DNA of 64,000 nt. It comes from Streptomyces sp. YIM 130001. GTDB lineage: Bacteria; Actinomycetota; Actinomycetes; Streptomycetales; Streptomycetaceae. The notes beneath the pieces are model-generated. The model had not been told where the DNA came from, made no database searches, and saw nothing but the letters and a program-made list of their open reading frames with translations. Made by a program: the position numbers and the translations under genes. Positions within the stretch are counted from its first letter, which is position 1; each line of letters opens with the position of its first letter. Shown in pieces: positions 50,496 to 60,430 of this stretch. The stretch is from positions 62,001 through 126,000 of the forward strand of contig NZ_KZ984551.1 in the NCBI RefSeq assembly GCF_003574445.1. Direction: 5' to 3'.

Positions 50496-50996
50496 ATGTC
50501 CAGCGAATACGCCAAGCAGCTCGGGGCCAAGCTCCGGGCCATCCGCACCCAGCAGGGCCTTTCCCTCCACGGCGTCGAGGAGAAGTCCCAGGGCCGCTGG
50601 AAGGCGGTAGTGGTCGGTTCGTACGAGCGCGGAGACCGAGCCGTCACGGTGCAGCGCCTCGCCGAACTGGCTGATTTCTACGGGGTCCCGGTCCAGGAAC
50701 TCCTCCCCGGCACCACGCCTGGCGGAGCGGCCGAGCCGCCGCCGAAGCTCGTGCTCGACCTGGAGCGCCTGGCCCACGTCCCGCAGGAGAAGGCGGGCCC
50801 GCTGCAGCGTTACGCGGCCACGATCCAGTCCCAGCGCGGCGATTACAACGGCAAGGTGCTCTCGATCCGTCAGGACGACCTGCGCACCCTGGCCGTCATC
50901 TACGACCAGTCCCCTTCGGTACTCACCGAGCAGCTGATCAGCTGGGGCGTGCTCGACGCCGACGCCCGTCGCGCCGTGGGTCACGACGACGTCTGA
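50496..50996 (+). CDS. bldD: BldD, c-di-GMP-responsive developmental master repressor
   Basis: 166 residues from an ATG 5 nt after GGGGAG; the frame opens earlier, but the family starts at MSSEYAKQLG. XRE-type HTH (~1-75: SLHGVEEKSQGRWKAVVVGSYERG), a linker with AAEPPPK, then the C-terminal domain with the c-di-GMP signature RGD-x8-RQDD (RGDYNG ... SIRQDD). With tetrameric c-di-GMP it dimerises and represses sporulation genes during vegetative growth. It is divergent from the pyr operon and has its own promoter and a strong terminator. Confidence 0.97.
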   Translation: MSSEYAKQLGAKLRAIRTQQGLSLHGVEEKSQGRWKAVVVGSYERGDRAVTVQRLAELADFYGVPVQELLPGTTPGGAAEPPPKLVLDLERLAHVPQEKAGPLQRYAATIQSQRGDYNGKVLSIRQDDLRTLAVIYDQSPSVLTEQLISWGVLDADARRAVGHDDV

Positions 50997-51062
50997 CCCT
51001 TGGCCCGGACGTTCTGCAGAAACGTACCGTCGGGCGTCCGGGAGGCATCTCCCCCGGGACTG

Positions 51063-51111
51063 CGACGAGGGGCCCGCACCACACTCTCCGTGTGGTGCGG
51101 GCCCCTCGTCG
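51063..51111. terminator. bidirectional bldD/nusB terminator
   Basis: Perfect 21-bp stem (CGACGAGGGGCCCGCACCAC etc.) with a 7-nt loop between the convergent bldD and nusB genes. It is the longest perfect stem I found in the window. Without a U-tract. Confidence 0.85.
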
Positions 51112-51138
51112 TATCGGGCCTCGCTGCTCCTCGAGCGC

Positions 51139-51573
51139 TCAGGCCCCGTCCCGCCTCAGCCCCGGCTTGAGGTCTTTGAAACGGCCGAGCAGGCCGTTCA
51201 CGAAGGCCGGGGAATCGTCCGTGGAGAACTCCTTGGCGAGCTGCACGGCCTCGTCGAGCACCACGGCGTCGGGGGTCTCGTCCACCCAGACCAACTCGTA
51301 GGTGCCCAGACGCAGGATGTTGCGGTCGACGACCGGCATGCGGTCGAGCGTCCATCCCACCGCGTACTGCGCGATCAGATCGTCGATCCGCTCGGCGTAC
51401 CGCGTGTACCCCTCGACGAGGTCCATCGTGTACGCGCTGACGGGCGGCTGGCGGGTGTCGCTGCGCGCGTGCCGCACCCAGTCGGCGAGGACGGTCTCGA
51501 CGTCGGTGCCGCGCTGGTCCGCCTCAAAGAGAATCTGGAAGGCGCGCTTACGGGCCGTGTTACGGGCAGCCAC
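51139..51573 (-). CDS. nusB: transcription antitermination factor NusB
   Basis: 144 residues, all-helical. N-terminal Arg-rich RNA-binding part (AARNTARKRAFQILFEADQRG), LDRMPVVDRNILRLGTYEL, and the final FVNGLLGRFKDL. It binds boxA RNA with NusE (S10) for rRNA antitermination. GTG start 2 bp after the efp stop, so efp-nusB are coupled. Confidence 0.95.
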   Translation of the reverse strand: MAARNTARKRAFQILFEADQRGTDVETVLADWVRHARSDTRQPPVSAYTMDLVEGYTRYAERIDDLIAQYAVGWTLDRMPVVDRNILRLGTYELVWVDETPDAVVLDEAVQLAKEFSTDDSPAFVNGLLGRFKDLKPGLRRDGA

Positions 51574-51575
51574 GG

Positions 51576-52142
51576 TTAGCTGTTCACCCGGCCGAGGTAG
51601 TCGCTCGAGCGGGTGTCGACCTTGATCTTCTCACCGGTGGTGATGAACAGCGGAACGCTGATCTGGTGACCGGTCTCCAGGATGGCGGGCTTGGTGCCGC
51701 CGGTGGAGCGGTCGCCCTGCACGCCGGGCTCGGTCTCCTTGATGACCAGTTCGACCGCGGCGGGCAGCTCGACGAAGAGCACCTCGCCCTCGTACTGCGC
51801 GACGGTCGCCTCGAAGCCCTCGATGAGGAAGTTCGCGGCGTCACCGACGGCCTTGCGCTCGACGTGCAGCTGGTCGTACGTCTGCATGTCCATGAACACG
51901 AAGTAGTCGCCGTCCATGTACGAGAACTGCATGTCGCGCTTGTCGACGGTGGCAGTCTCGACCTTGACGCCGGCGTTGAAGGTCTTGTCGACGGTCTTGC
52001 CGGACATCACGTTCTTGAGCTTGGTGCGCACGAAAGCCGGGCCCTTGCCGGGCTTGACGTGCTGGAACTCGACGACGGACCAGAGCTGGCCCCCGTCGAG
52101 CTTGAGCACCAGGCCGTTCTTGAGGTCGTTCGTGGAAGCCAC
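51576..52142 (-). CDS. efp: elongation factor P
   Basis: 188 residues, three beta domains. The KOW-like N-terminal domain has the [14 protein letters not shown] loop whose Lys tip reaches the peptidyl-transferase centre. The C-terminal part has [17 protein letters not shown]. It rescues ribosomes at polyproline. GTG start. It lies between the pepQ-like gene and nusB on one strand, the normal actinobacterial order. Confidence 0.96.
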   Translation of the reverse strand: MASTNDLKNGLVLKLDGGQLWSVVEFQHVKPGKGPAFVRTKLKNVMSGKTVDKTFNAGVKVETATVDKRDMQFSYMDGDYFVFMDMQTYDQLHVERKAVGDAANFLIEGFEATVAQYEGEVLFVELPAAVELVIKETEPGVQGDRSTGGTKPAILETGHQISVPLFITTGEKIKVDTRSSDYLGRVNS

Positions 52143-52192
52143 GGTTGCGGAATCTCCTGGACTGCGGGTGGGACCACGAAGGCAGGCGCGCC

Positions 52193-53299
52193 CTAGAGCG
52201 CGAGCAGCTCCTTGGTCGTGATGGTGAGTAGCTCGGGTCCGCCGTCCGCCTCGGGACGAACGACGAGCGTGTCATCGATCCGGACTCCGCCCCGGCCCGG
52301 AAGGTGAACCCCGGGTTCGACGGTGACCGGCACACGAGCGTCCAGTTTACCCATGGCCGTGGCGGCGAACTGAGGGTCCTCGTCGATTTCGAGCCCCACA
52401 CCGTGCCCGGTGGTCTCCGGGAGCCCCTCCCCGTACCCCGCGGAGTTGAGCACATGTCGGGCCGCACGGTCCACCTCGCGGTACTCCGCACCGGGTGCGA
52501 GCGTCTCCCGGCCGGCCCGCTGAGCTGCGAAGACCAGGTCGTACAGCTCGATCTGCCAGTCCGCGGGAGTGGTGCCGATGACGAAGGTGCGGCCGATCTC
52601 GCAGCAGTATCCGCGGTACGTGGCGCCGAGGCCCACGGAGAGGAAGTCGCCCTCCTCGACCCGGCGATCACCCGGCCGGTGACCGCCGCGGCCCGAATTG
52701 GGGCCGGTACCGACCGAGGTGGGGAAGGCGGCGCCGTCCGCGCCGTGGTCGACGAGCCGGCGTTCCAGCTCGAGGGCCAGATGGCGTTCCGTCCTGCCGA
52801 CGAGGATCGACTCCAGGAGCTCGCCGAGTGCCTGGTCGGTGATCTCCGCGGCGATCCGCAGGCAGGACAGTTCCTCGTCGTCCTTGACCAGGCGGAGTTG
52901 CTCGACCGCACCGTCCACGTCGCCGAGGTGCAGGCGCGGGGCGACGGATCCGAGGGCGCGGTGGCGGGCCACCGTGAGGTGGTTCTCCTCCACGGCGAGC
53001 GAGTCGGCACCCTGTTCCGCGGCGAGGCCGGCGGCCGCGACGGCCGCGTCCACTCCTGCGCCGGTGAGGACCCGAAGGCGCAGCGAGTCGTCTACGTGGC
53101 CCTCGGGCGGCTGGCCGGTGGGCGCCGTCGCGCACAACAGCGTGTCTTCCCGGGGGCCGAGCAGCAGCACTCCCCCGTGCGGGCACGCGCCCGCGAGATA
53201 GCGGACGTTGGCGGGGTGGGAGACGACAGCGGCGGCGTTGCCGGCCGCCGTGCATCGATCCCTCAGCCGCTCCCTGCGGGCCAGGTACACCTCAGACAT
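52193..53299 (-). CDS. M24-family peptidase homologue (PepQ/aminopeptidase P-like)
   Basis: 368 residues. Creatinase-like N-terminal domain (to ~125) and a pita-bread domain. The five usual metal ligands (Asp, Asp, His, Glu, Glu) appear as Gly (SVGLGA), Glu (CCEIGRTF), His (TGHGVGLE), Glu (VTVEPG) and Asp (VRIDDT), so metal binding is probably weakened or altered. Close homologues sit before efp in other Streptomyces and I believe share these changes. An active Xaa-Pro dipeptidase is uncertain. It lies 50 bp upstream of efp. Confidence 0.85.
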   Translation of the reverse strand: MSEVYLARRERLRDRCTAAGNAAAVVSHPANVRYLAGACPHGGVLLLGPREDTLLCATAPTGQPPEGHVDDSLRLRVLTGAGVDAAVAAAGLAAEQGADSLAVEENHLTVARHRALGSVAPRLHLGDVDGAVEQLRLVKDDEELSCLRIAAEITDQALGELLESILVGRTERHLALELERRLVDHGADGAAFPTSVGTGPNSGRGGHRPGDRRVEEGDFLSVGLGATYRGYCCEIGRTFVIGTTPADWQIELYDLVFAAQRAGRETLAPGAEYREVDRAARHVLNSAGYGEGLPETTGHGVGLEIDEDPQFAATAMGKLDARVPVTVEPGVHLPGRGGVRIDDTLVVRPEADGGPELLTITTKELLAL

Positions 53300-53389
53300 G
53301 AGGCGAGCGTATGAGCGGATCTGCGACTCGGCCGGTTCAGCGCGTCCGACCGTGGTGCGGTGCTCCCGTGGGCGGCTACCTGCGTACGG

Positions 53390-54265
53390 CTACCACTGCG
53401 GCGGGCTCGCGATGGAGCGGGCCAGGACGTCGTCCAGGACCCGGGCCGTGGTGGGCACGTCGAAGGTGGAGTTGTCGATGATCGGCAGTCCGGAGCCGTA
53501 CCAGCCGGCCATCCGGCCGTGGATCGCGGCGACTTCCTCGTCGGCCAGCCGGCGGTTGCCACTGCGCTGGGCGTTGCGCTCCAGGACGATCTCGAGACCC
53601 GGGAGCAGCACGACGGGGAGCAGGCCGGGTCCCACATGGCGCTTCCAGCCGCCGAGGCCCACGACCGGGCGGTCGGGGAAGACAGCGTCGTCGAGGATGC
53701 AGGAGATGCCGTTGGCCAGGAAGTTGCGCGCGGCGAAGCCGCAGGTGCGGCGGGCCAGTCGGTACTGGGCCTCGGAGTGGTCGTTCCACCCCGTCTGCGG
53801 ATCGGCGAAGCCGGAGCGGACCCATTCGCGTACGTCGTCGAGGCTGATGTGCGATGTCGGTACCCGGCGGTTCTCCGCCCAGTGCTTGGCGACCGAGGTC
53901 TTGCCGGCGCCGGCCGGTCCGATCAGGAGCACGGCGAGGGTGGTGGCCCCGGTGTCGGCGGGCCCGGCACCTCCGGGAGGCGGACTCGGTACGGCCACCG
54001 GGCCGCCGGGCGGGAGCTGGATGTGCCCCGTGGTGTCCGGGGTGGGCGGTACGGGTGCGGGGGCCTGCGGCGCCTGACTGGTGAATCCGGCGGGCGGCGG
54101 GCCGCCGCTCTGCACACCCTGCGGCATCGGCGGTGGGACGGGACGCCCCTGCGCTCCCGGGTGTCCCCCGGGGCCCGGGTGATGTGCGGCCGGGGACCGG
54201 CCGACGGCCGGTCCGTGCCCCGGCTGATGGGGCGGCGGCAGCGGATTCCCCACTGCGTGATGCAT
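53390..54265 (-). CDS. P-loop kinase-like protein with proline-rich N-terminus
   Basis: 291 residues. The first ~110 are Pro/Gly/His-rich and likely disordered. A P-loop kinase-type domain follows: LIGPAGAGKTSVAKHW (Walker A), SLDDVREWVRSG, ISCILDDAVFPDRPV (Walker B side), and LEIVLERNAQRSGNRRLADEEV (lid arginines). This resembles zeta-toxin/AAA_33-type kinases for small molecules or nucleotides. The substrate is unknown. The ATG at 54265 is 10 nt after GGAG. It lies between aroB and the pepQ-like gene. Confidence 0.8.
   Translation of the reverse strand: MHHAVGNPLPPPHQPGHGPAVGRSPAAHHPGPGGHPGAQGRPVPPPMPQGVQSGGPPPAGFTSQAPQAPAPVPPTPDTTGHIQLPPGGPVAVPSPPPGGAGPADTGATTLAVLLIGPAGAGKTSVAKHWAENRRVPTSHISLDDVREWVRSGFADPQTGWNDHSEAQYRLARRTCGFAARNFLANGISCILDDAVFPDRPVVGLGGWKRHVGPGLLPVVLLPGLEIVLERNAQRSGNRRLADEEVAAIHGRMAGWYGSGLPIIDNSTFDVPTTARVLDDVLARSIASPPQW
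54161..54172. repeat. GC dyad motif in the P-loop gene 5' end
   Basis: GTGTCCCCCGGG, identical to 49591-49602. It encodes part of the Gly/Pro/His-rich N-terminus of the P-loop protein. Confidence 0.5.
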
Positions 54266-54341
54266 CCGGTGCCACTCCGTCTCGTCACGGCGACTGTCGC
54301 TGGTCCCGGGTGGTCTCGCTCCCGGGCCTACTGAACGGTAC

Positions 54342-54377
54342 CTGCCCCGGCCGGTGTTGTGTGAACGGCCGGGGCAG
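54342..54377 (-). terminator. aro operon terminator
   Basis: CTGCCCCGGCCG / CGGCCGGGGCAG, perfect 12-bp arms with a 12-nt loop, 15 bp after the aroB stop. Confidence 0.8.
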
Positions 54378-54392
54378 CCGCCGAGTGCCCGA

Positions 54393-55511
54393 TCAGGCGG
54401 AAACCTCGCCATATGCGGCGAGCAGGACAGCCGGATCCGGACCTTCCAGTACGGAGGCCCGGCCGAGGCCGTTCAGGACGATGAAGCGCAGCAGGTCACC
54501 GCGGGACTTCTTGTCGACCTTCATGGTCTGGAGAAGCTTGGGCCACTGGTCGCCGCGGTAGGTGAGCGGCAGTCCGACCGACTCCAGGATGCTGCGGTGC
54601 CGGTCCGCTGTGGCGTCGTCGAGCCGGCCCGCGAGACGGCCGAGTTCGGCCGCGAAGACCATGCCGACGCTGACGGCTGCGCCGTGCCGCCACTTGTAGC
54701 GCTCGTTCTTCTCGATCGCGTGCGCGAGCGTGTGCCCGTAGTTCAAGATCTCCCGCAGGCCGGACTCCTTGAGGTCACTGGAGACCACGTCCGCCTTGAC
54801 CCGGATGGAGCGTTCGAGGAGTTCCGCGGTGTGCGGACCCTGCGGACTGCGCGCGGCCTCGGGGTCCGCCTCGATCAGCGCGAGGATCTCCGGGTCGGCG
54901 ATGAAGCCGGCTTTGATGACCTCGGCGAGACCGCTGACGTAGTCGTGGACTCCGAGCGAGTCGAGGGCGCCCAGGTCGCAGAGCACGCCGGCCGGCGGGT
55001 GGAAGGCGCCGACCAGGTTCTTTCCCTCGGCGGTGTTGATGCCGGTCTTGCCGCCGACGGCCGCGTCGACCATGCCGAGCACGGTGGTGGGCACCGCGAT
55101 CCAGCGCACGCCGCGCAGCCAGGTGGCCGCGACGAAGCCGGCCAGGTCGGTGCTCGCCCCACCGCCGACGCCGACCACGACATCGCTGCGGGTGAAGCCC
55201 GAAGTGCCGAGTGCCTTCCAGCAGTACGCGGCGACCTCGGCGGTCTTCGCCTCCTCCGCGTTGGGCACCTGGATGGCGACGGCCTCGTAGCCCTGGTCGG
55301 CGAGATCGGCGCGGATCGCCTCGCCGGTCTCGTCCAGCGCCTCCGGGTGGATCACCGCGACCCGCTTGGCGTCCGTGCCGATCAGTCCGGCGAGCTCGCC
55401 GAGCAGTGAACGTCCGACGAGCACCTCGTACGGATCGGTGCCCGCGGTACCGCCGACCTGGATACGGGTGGGGGGCTGCGCGTCGGCCGGTGCGGCTGAC
55501 TGCTCCGTCAT
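54393..55511 (-). CDS. aroB: 3-dehydroquinate synthase
   Basis: 372 residues. NAD site [43 protein letters not shown], and the zinc/active-site region [14 protein letters not shown]. It makes 3-dehydroquinate from DAHP, the second shikimate step. The ATG overlaps the aroK stop (ATGA). It is the last gene of aroC-aroK-aroB. Confidence 0.96.
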   Translation of the reverse strand: MTEQSAAPADAQPPTRIQVGGTAGTDPYEVLVGRSLLGELAGLIGTDAKRVAVIHPEALDETGEAIRADLADQGYEAVAIQVPNAEEAKTAEVAAYCWKALGTSGFTRSDVVVGVGGGASTDLAGFVAATWLRGVRWIAVPTTVLGMVDAAVGGKTGINTAEGKNLVGAFHPPAGVLCDLGALDSLGVHDYVSGLAEVIKAGFIADPEILALIEADPEAARSPQGPHTAELLERSIRVKADVVSSDLKESGLREILNYGHTLAHAIEKNERYKWRHGAAVSVGMVFAAELGRLAGRLDDATADRHRSILESVGLPLTYRGDQWPKLLQTMKVDKKSRGDLLRFIVLNGLGRASVLEGPDPAVLLAAYGEVSA

Positions 55512-56038
55512 GCTTGCTTCAACTCCAGTGCGTCGAGGACGGCTCGGGCGACGTCTTCGGGATCACGGCTGTCGGTGGCGACCACCGCTCGTGCCACCTC
55601 GGCGTACAACGGGCGGCGTGCGTCCATCAGTTCGCGCCACTGCCGGCGCGGGTTGACGGCGAGCAGCGGCCGGGCGACGTTGAGGCCGGTGCGCTTGACC
55701 GCCTCGTCGACCTCCATCGAGAGATACACGACCGCGTGGCCACCGAGCAGTCGGCGGGTCGACGCGTCGAGAACGGCTCCGCCGCCGAGGGCGAGCACGC
55801 CCCGGTGTCCGGTGAGAGCGGCGCGTACGGCGGACCGTTCCAGATCCCGGAAGTGCTCCTCGCCGTCCTGGATGAAGATGTCGGAGATCTCGCGTCCCTC
55901 GGCGGCGACGATGTCCGCGTCGGTATCCCGGAATTCGGTGCCGAGCCGCTCCGCGAGCAGTTCACCCACGGTCGACTTGCCGACACCCATCGGGCCGACG
56001 AGAACGACCTGCGGCCCGGTGGCGGATGCGGCGCTCAT
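55508..56038 (-). CDS. aroK: shikimate kinase
   Basis: 176 residues. P-loop GPMGVGKST, shikimate-binding [14 protein letters not shown] and LALGGGAV, and the lid NVARPLL. It phosphorylates shikimate at the 3-OH. The start overlaps the aroC stop (ATGA), and its own stop overlaps aroB, so all three genes are translationally coupled. Confidence 0.96.
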   Translation of the reverse strand: MSAASATGPQVVLVGPMGVGKSTVGELLAERLGTEFRDTDADIVAAEGREISDIFIQDGEEHFRDLERSAVRAALTGHRGVLALGGGAVLDASTRRLLGGHAVVYLSMEVDEAVKRTGLNVARPLLAVNPRRQWRELMDARRPLYAEVARAVVATDSRDPEDVARAVLDALELKQA

Positions 56039-57219
56039 CGGACGACGAGGGTGTCGAGGTACGAGCGGACATTGCGCGCGGTCTCGGTGACGCTGTCTCC
56101 GCCGAACTTCTCCGCGACGGCGTCCGCGAGGACCAGCGCCACCATCGCCTCGGCGACGATGCCGGCCGCGGGCACGGCACACACATCGGAACGCTGGTGG
56201 TGCGCCTTGGCCGCCTCGCCGGTTGCCACGTCGATGGTGGCCAGCGCCCGCGGGACGGTGGCGATGGGCTTCATCGCGGCACGTACGCGCAGCAGTTCGC
56301 CGGTGGTGAGGCCGCCTTCGGTGCCGCCGGAGCGACCGGAGGCACGCCTGACGCCGTCGTCGGTGGCCAGGATCTCGTCGTGCGCCTGCGAACCGGGCAC
56401 CCGGGCCAGGTCGAAACCGTCGCCCACCTCGACCCCCTTGATGGCCTGAATGCCCATCAGCGCGGCGGCGAGGCGGGCGTCGAGCCGCCGGTCCCAGTGC
56501 ACGTGCGAGCCGAGCCCGACCGGTACGCCGTACGCGATCACCTCGACGACTCCGCCCAGGGTGTCGCCGTCCTTGTGGGCCTGGTCGATCTCGGCGACCA
56601 TCTGCTTCGACGCGTCGGGGTCGAGGCAGCGCACGGGGTCGGCGTCCAGACGTTCCACGTCGGAAGGCTCCGGCACGACGCCGTAGGGCGCCTTCGCACC
56701 GGCCAGCTCGACGACGTGGCTGACCAGCTCGATGCCGGCGGTCTCCTTGAGGTACGAGCGGGCGACCGTGCCGAGGGCGACGCGCGCCGCGGTCTCGCGG
56801 GCGGAGGCACGCTCCAGGATGGGGCGGGCCTCGTCGAAGCCGTACTTCTGCATCCCGGCGAGGTCGGCGTGGCCGGGGCGCGGCCTGGTCAGCGGCGCGT
56901 TACGCGCCAGCTCGGCGAGCTCCTCCTCGGGGACCGGGTCGGCCGCCATGACCTTTTCCCACTTGGGCCACTCGGTGTTCCCGACCATGATCGCGACGGG
57001 TGAGCCCATGGTGAGTCCGTGGCGTACACCGCCGAGGAAGGTGACCTCGTCACGCTCGAACTTCATCCGCGCCCCGCGGCCGTAGCCGAGCCGCCGCCTG
57101 GCCAGCGCGTCCGCCACCATCTCCGTGGTGATGGGCACCCCGGCAGGCAGACCCTCGAGGGTCGCCACCAGTGCGGGCCCGTGGGACTCCCCCGCGGTCA
57201 GCCAACGCAACCTGCTCAA
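56035..57219 (-). CDS. aroC: chorismate synthase
   Basis: 394 residues. Seen: [28 protein letters not shown] and [15 protein letters not shown] at the N-terminus, [15 protein letters not shown], and the FMN site [14 protein letters not shown]. It makes chorismate from EPSP using reduced FMN. The start is a TTG at 57219, 8 nt after AGAGG, because the family begins exactly there ([11 protein letters not shown]) and no ATG or GTG is suitably placed. Confidence 0.95.
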   Translation of the reverse strand: MSRLRWLTAGESHGPALVATLEGLPAGVPITTEMVADALARRRLGYGRGARMKFERDEVTFLGGVRHGLTMGSPVAIMVGNTEWPKWEKVMAADPVPEEELAELARNAPLTRPRPGHADLAGMQKYGFDEARPILERASARETAARVALGTVARSYLKETAGIELVSHVVELAGAKAPYGVVPEPSDVERLDADPVRCLDPDASKQMVAEIDQAHKDGDTLGGVVEVIAYGVPVGLGSHVHWDRRLDARLAAALMGIQAIKGVEVGDGFDLARVPGSQAHDEILATDDGVRRASGRSGGTEGGLTTGELLRVRAAMKPIATVPRALATIDVATGEAAKAHHQRSDVCAVPAAGIVAEAMVALVLADAVAEKFGGDSVTETARNVRSYLDTLVVR

Positions 57220-57378
57220 CGGTGTTCCTCTCTCCTGGCCCCGGTTTCCCGGGAAGCCTCGCGCCCGGCACAGCGACAGCGGCCGGGTGCGCGGCCCTGG
57301 CCCGCCAGGTCCGATCCTCCCACGAGCGGACACCGCGCCCTGCCGACGGTCCAGTAAACGGACAGGCCGGTGGACGGC

Positions 57379-58209
57379 CTACCGGGACGCGAGCGCCTTC
57401 TCACCGGCTGCCCGCATCGCGGACAGCGGCGCGGGCGAGCGCCCGGTGAACTGCTCGATCTGCAGCACTGCCTGGTGCACCAGGAGATCGAGCCCGCTCA
57501 CCACGGCACCTCCGGTCATGGACCAGCGGGCAGCGAGCTCGGTCGGCCACGGGTCGTAGAGCACGTCGAACAGGGTCCCTGGTCGCTCCGGAACAGCCCT
57601 CGCCAGCTCGTCCGTCGCACCGGCGGGGGTCGTCGCGACGACCAGCGGCGCCGCGAAGGCGTCGGCGGCATCGGCCCACGGCGCGGTCCGTACCGCGACG
57701 CCGAGCCGCTCGCCCCATTCACGCATTTCGGCGGCCCGCCCCGAACTGCGGACGTACGCCACGATCTCGCCGGTGCACACCCGTGCGAGCGCGGCCAGGG
57801 CCGACGACGCGGTCGCGCCCGCCCCGAGGATCGCCGCCGACCCGGTCTGCTCGACGCCCCGCTCACGCAGGGCGGCGACCATGCCGGGGATATCGGTGTT
57901 GTCGCCGCGGCGCCGGCCGTCCTCGCCGAACACGACCGTGTTCACTGCGTCCACGGACGACGCGGTCTCACTGACCTCGTCGAGCAGCGGCAGTACGGCC
58001 CGCTTCAACGGCATGGTCAGTGAGAGACCGGCCCACTCCGCGCCGAGCCCGCCGACGAAATCCGCAAGCCCCGCCTCGTCGACCTCGAAGCGGTCGTACG
58101 ACCAGCCCTCGAGCCCCAACGCGTCGTACGCGGCGCGGTGCAGGACGGGCGACAGGGAGTGGGCGATGGGCGAACCGAGGACGGCCGCGCGGTGTCGCGT
58201 CACGCTCAT
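57379..58209 (-). CDS. aroE: shikimate dehydrogenase
   Basis: 276 residues. Shikimate site SPIAHSLSPVLHRAAYDALG, catalytic Lys in LSLTMPLKRAVLP, DNTDIPG, and the NADP Rossmann motif LGAGATASS. It reduces 3-dehydroshikimate. It lies 159 bp upstream of aroC and 6 bp after mltG, so it is probably co-transcribed with mltG and ruvX. Confidence 0.93.
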   Translation of the reverse strand: MSVTRHRAAVLGSPIAHSLSPVLHRAAYDALGLEGWSYDRFEVDEAGLADFVGGLGAEWAGLSLTMPLKRAVLPLLDEVSETASSVDAVNTVVFGEDGRRRGDNTDIPGMVAALRERGVEQTGSAAILGAGATASSALAALARVCTGEIVAYVRSSGRAAEMREWGERLGVAVRTAPWADAADAFAAPLVVATTPAGATDELARAVPERPGTLFDVLYDPWPTELAARWSMTGGAVVSGLDLLVHQAVLQIEQFTGRSPAPLSAMRAAGEKALASR

Positions 58210-58215
58210 GTGCGG

Positions 58216-59823
58216 CTACTCGTTCCCGTCCTGCTCGTCCTGGTACTTCTGGCGATTGCGCTCGTGCTCCTCGTTCGTCTCGGCGAAGAGGGTGGTGTCG
58301 GCGTTCACGGAGACGAAGTAGTACCAGTCGCCTTCGGCCGGCTTGATCGCGGACTTGAGCGCCTCGGCCCCTGGGTTGCCGATCGGTCCGGGCGGCAGTC
58401 CCTTGATCTTGTACGTGTTGTACGGGTCGTTGAGCTTGCGGAGCTCGTCCACCGAGCCGGTGGCCAGGTCGGACTTGCCGCGCAGGTAGTTGACCGTCGA
58501 GTCGAAGTCGAGCAGGCCGTAGGTCTCCGTGTTGTTCGGCTTCAGACGGTTGTAGACGACGGTGGCGACCTTCTCGAAGTCGTGCTTGTACTTGCCCTCC
58601 GCCTGGACGAGGCTCGCGACCGTGACGAGTTGCAGCGGGTCCTTGAGGTTCAGCGCCTTGGCCTTCGCCTCGAGGTTCTGCGCCTCGTACTGCGTCGTCG
58701 CGTGCTCGACCATCTCCTTGAGCACGTCGGCCGGCTTCATGCCCTTGGCGACCGGATAGCTCGAGGGGGAGAGGAAGCCTTCGAGGTGGTCCTTGACGTC
58801 GGGGTGATCGTTCTTCGCCCAGTCCGGCAGGCCGAGCTTGCGCCAGTTCTTCTGGGCGTACTTCTCCGTGGTGCCCTTGGGCTCCTCGAGACGCTTGTCG
58901 ATCTGCTCGTAGATCTTGGCGTTCCGCATGCCCTCGGCGATGACGAGGTTGTTGCGGCTCTTCGGGTCGAGCATCAGGCCGACGGCGGCCTCGGCCGACA
59001 TCTCCTTCTTCATCACGTAGACGCCGGCCTGGATGGACTGGCCCTTGGGGTCCTTGCCCTGCGCCGCGACGAAGGCGTCGACGCTCTTGACGACGCCGGC
59101 CTCCTTGAGCTTGTTGCCGATGTCGTATCCGGTCGCGCCTCTGGGGATGTCGACGGTGACCTGGCCGGCTCCGTCACCCGCGTAGTCCTCGGCCGAACCG
59201 AATCGGCTCTGGATGTAATCCCATCCGTAGTACACCGCACCGCCGAGTCCGCCCGCGAAGACGAGACTCAGGACCAGGCAGGCGCATCCGCCGCGGCGCT
59301 TCTTGCCGCCGCGCCCGCGACGCTCACCCCGGCCGCGCCCGCCGCGTCCGCCGCGTCCGCCGTCGTCGTAATCGTCATCGTCGTCATCGCGGTCCGCGAA
59401 GAACGCGTGCTCGCCCTGGTCGGGGCCCGGGTCCCAGTCGGGTGTCTCCTGCTGCACCTCGTGCCGGCGGCCCGGGGGCCGGGGCGGCGGGTAGGCGTCA
59501 GGAGTGCCGTACTGGTCGGGACGCTCGCCGCCGTACGCGACGGGCTGCTGCCCGTAGGGGTCGTGCCCACCGTAGGGGTCGTGGCCCCCGTAGGGGTCGT
59601 AGGCGGGGTTCTGTCCGGTATCCCATCCGCCGTCGTAGTTGTGCTGCGGGTAGCCGGGCTGCTGGCCGCCATAGCTCTGCTGCGGCTGCTGCGGGTAGTG
59701 CTGCGGCTGGCCGCCGTAGGAGCTCTGGCCCGCAGAGGCCTGACCTCCCCACCCCTGGTCCCCGTACAACGGGTCTTCGGGGTGCCACGGTTCGGGACTT
59801 CTGCCCCGGCCATACTCAGTCAT
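58216..59823 (-). CDS. mltG: endolytic murein transglycosylase MltG
   Basis: 535 residues. The first ~180 are a disordered Gly/Tyr/Gln/Pro and Asp-rich cytoplasmic region containing three DPYGGH units. A membrane span (CLVLSLVFAGGLGGAVYYG) is at ~185-207, then the extracytoplasmic YceG domain with the catalytic Glu in VASLVQAEGKY and SSYPVAKGM. It cuts nascent peptidoglycan strands and sets glycan length. The ATG at 59823 begins MTEYGRG; upstream codons are Arg-rich and non-conserved. Confidence 0.92.
   Translation of the reverse strand: MTEYGRGRSPEPWHPEDPLYGDQGWGGQASAGQSSYGGQPQHYPQQPQQSYGGQQPGYPQHNYDGGWDTGQNPAYDPYGGHDPYGGHDPYGQQPVAYGGERPDQYGTPDAYPPPRPPGRRHEVQQETPDWDPGPDQGEHAFFADRDDDDDDYDDGGRGGRGGRGRGERRGRGGKKRRGGCACLVLSLVFAGGLGGAVYYGWDYIQSRFGSAEDYAGDGAGQVTVDIPRGATGYDIGNKLKEAGVVKSVDAFVAAQGKDPKGQSIQAGVYVMKKEMSAEAAVGLMLDPKSRNNLVIAEGMRNAKIYEQIDKRLEEPKGTTEKYAQKNWRKLGLPDWAKNDHPDVKDHLEGFLSPSSYPVAKGMKPADVLKEMVEHATTQYEAQNLEAKAKALNLKDPLQLVTVASLVQAEGKYKHDFEKVATVVYNRLKPNNTETYGLLDFDSTVNYLRGKSDLATGSVDELRKLNDPYNTYKIKGLPPGPIGNPGAEALKSAIKPAEGDWYYFVSVNADTTLFAETNEEHERNRQKYQDEQDGNE
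59552..59605. repeat. 18-bp tandem repeat in mltG
   Basis: Three units of about CCGTAGGGGTCGTGGCCC at 18-bp steps (GTAGGGGTCGT at 59554, 59572, 59590) encode the GGHDPY repeats of the cytoplasmic tail. In frame, so the copy number could vary without breaking the gene. Confidence 0.8.
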
Positions 59824-59950
59824 CGATCCCCTACGAGCCGCGAGGCGGCGGTTGAAGGGCACCTACGGTGTGGCATCCCGTCCGCCTCTTTTTGCTGTGC
59901 GGCAGCTGTTCGAACACCGCCGCATCGCGCGGAACGTTACCGTATCGCGA

Positions 59951-60430
59951 TCAGACAACCACTTCGACGCCCTCACCCGGAGCCACTCCTGACGCCCGTT
60001 CGGACTCCAGAGCGTGGCGGAGGATGACCACAGCGGCAGCCTGATCGATGACGGATCGGCCCTTTTTGGACTTAATACCGGACGCGCGCAGGTTCTGACT
60101 GGCCGTCACTGTGGTCATCCTCTCGTCCACGAGCCGCACCGGTACGGGTGCGATGCCACGGGCGAGCTCCTGGGTGAAACCGCGGACCTTGACCGCTGCC
60201 GGCCCCTCACCACCGTTGAGCGAGCGGGGCAGGCCGACGACCACCTCGATCGGCTCGTACTCCTCGACGAGTTGGCGCAGCCGCCGGTGGGCCGCCGGGA
60301 CGTCACGTCCCGGAACGGTCTCCACCGGCGTGGCGAGGACCCCGTCGGGGTCGCACGAAGCAACCCCGATCCGGGCGTCCCCCACGTCCAGGGCCAGGCG
60401 CCGGCCGCGACGGAATCCGTCCGCGGCCAT
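59951..60430 (-). CDS. ruvX: RuvX/YqgF-family Holliday-junction resolvase homologue
   Basis: 159 residues, RNase H-like fold. Catalytic acids: LALDVGDARIGVA (Asp), VVVGLPRSLNGG and LVDERMTT (Glu), and SVIDQAAAVVIL (Asp). Homologues act in recombination or in 5' maturation of 16S rRNA (family knowledge). The ATG overlaps the alaS stop by one base (TGATG), so it is coupled. Confidence 0.93.
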   Translation of the reverse strand: MAADGFRRGRRLALDVGDARIGVASCDPDGVLATPVETVPGRDVPAAHRRLRQLVEEYEPIEVVVGLPRSLNGGEGPAAVKVRGFTQELARGIAPVPVRLVDERMTTVTASQNLRASGIKSKKGRSVIDQAAAVVILRHALESERASGVAPGEGVEVVV

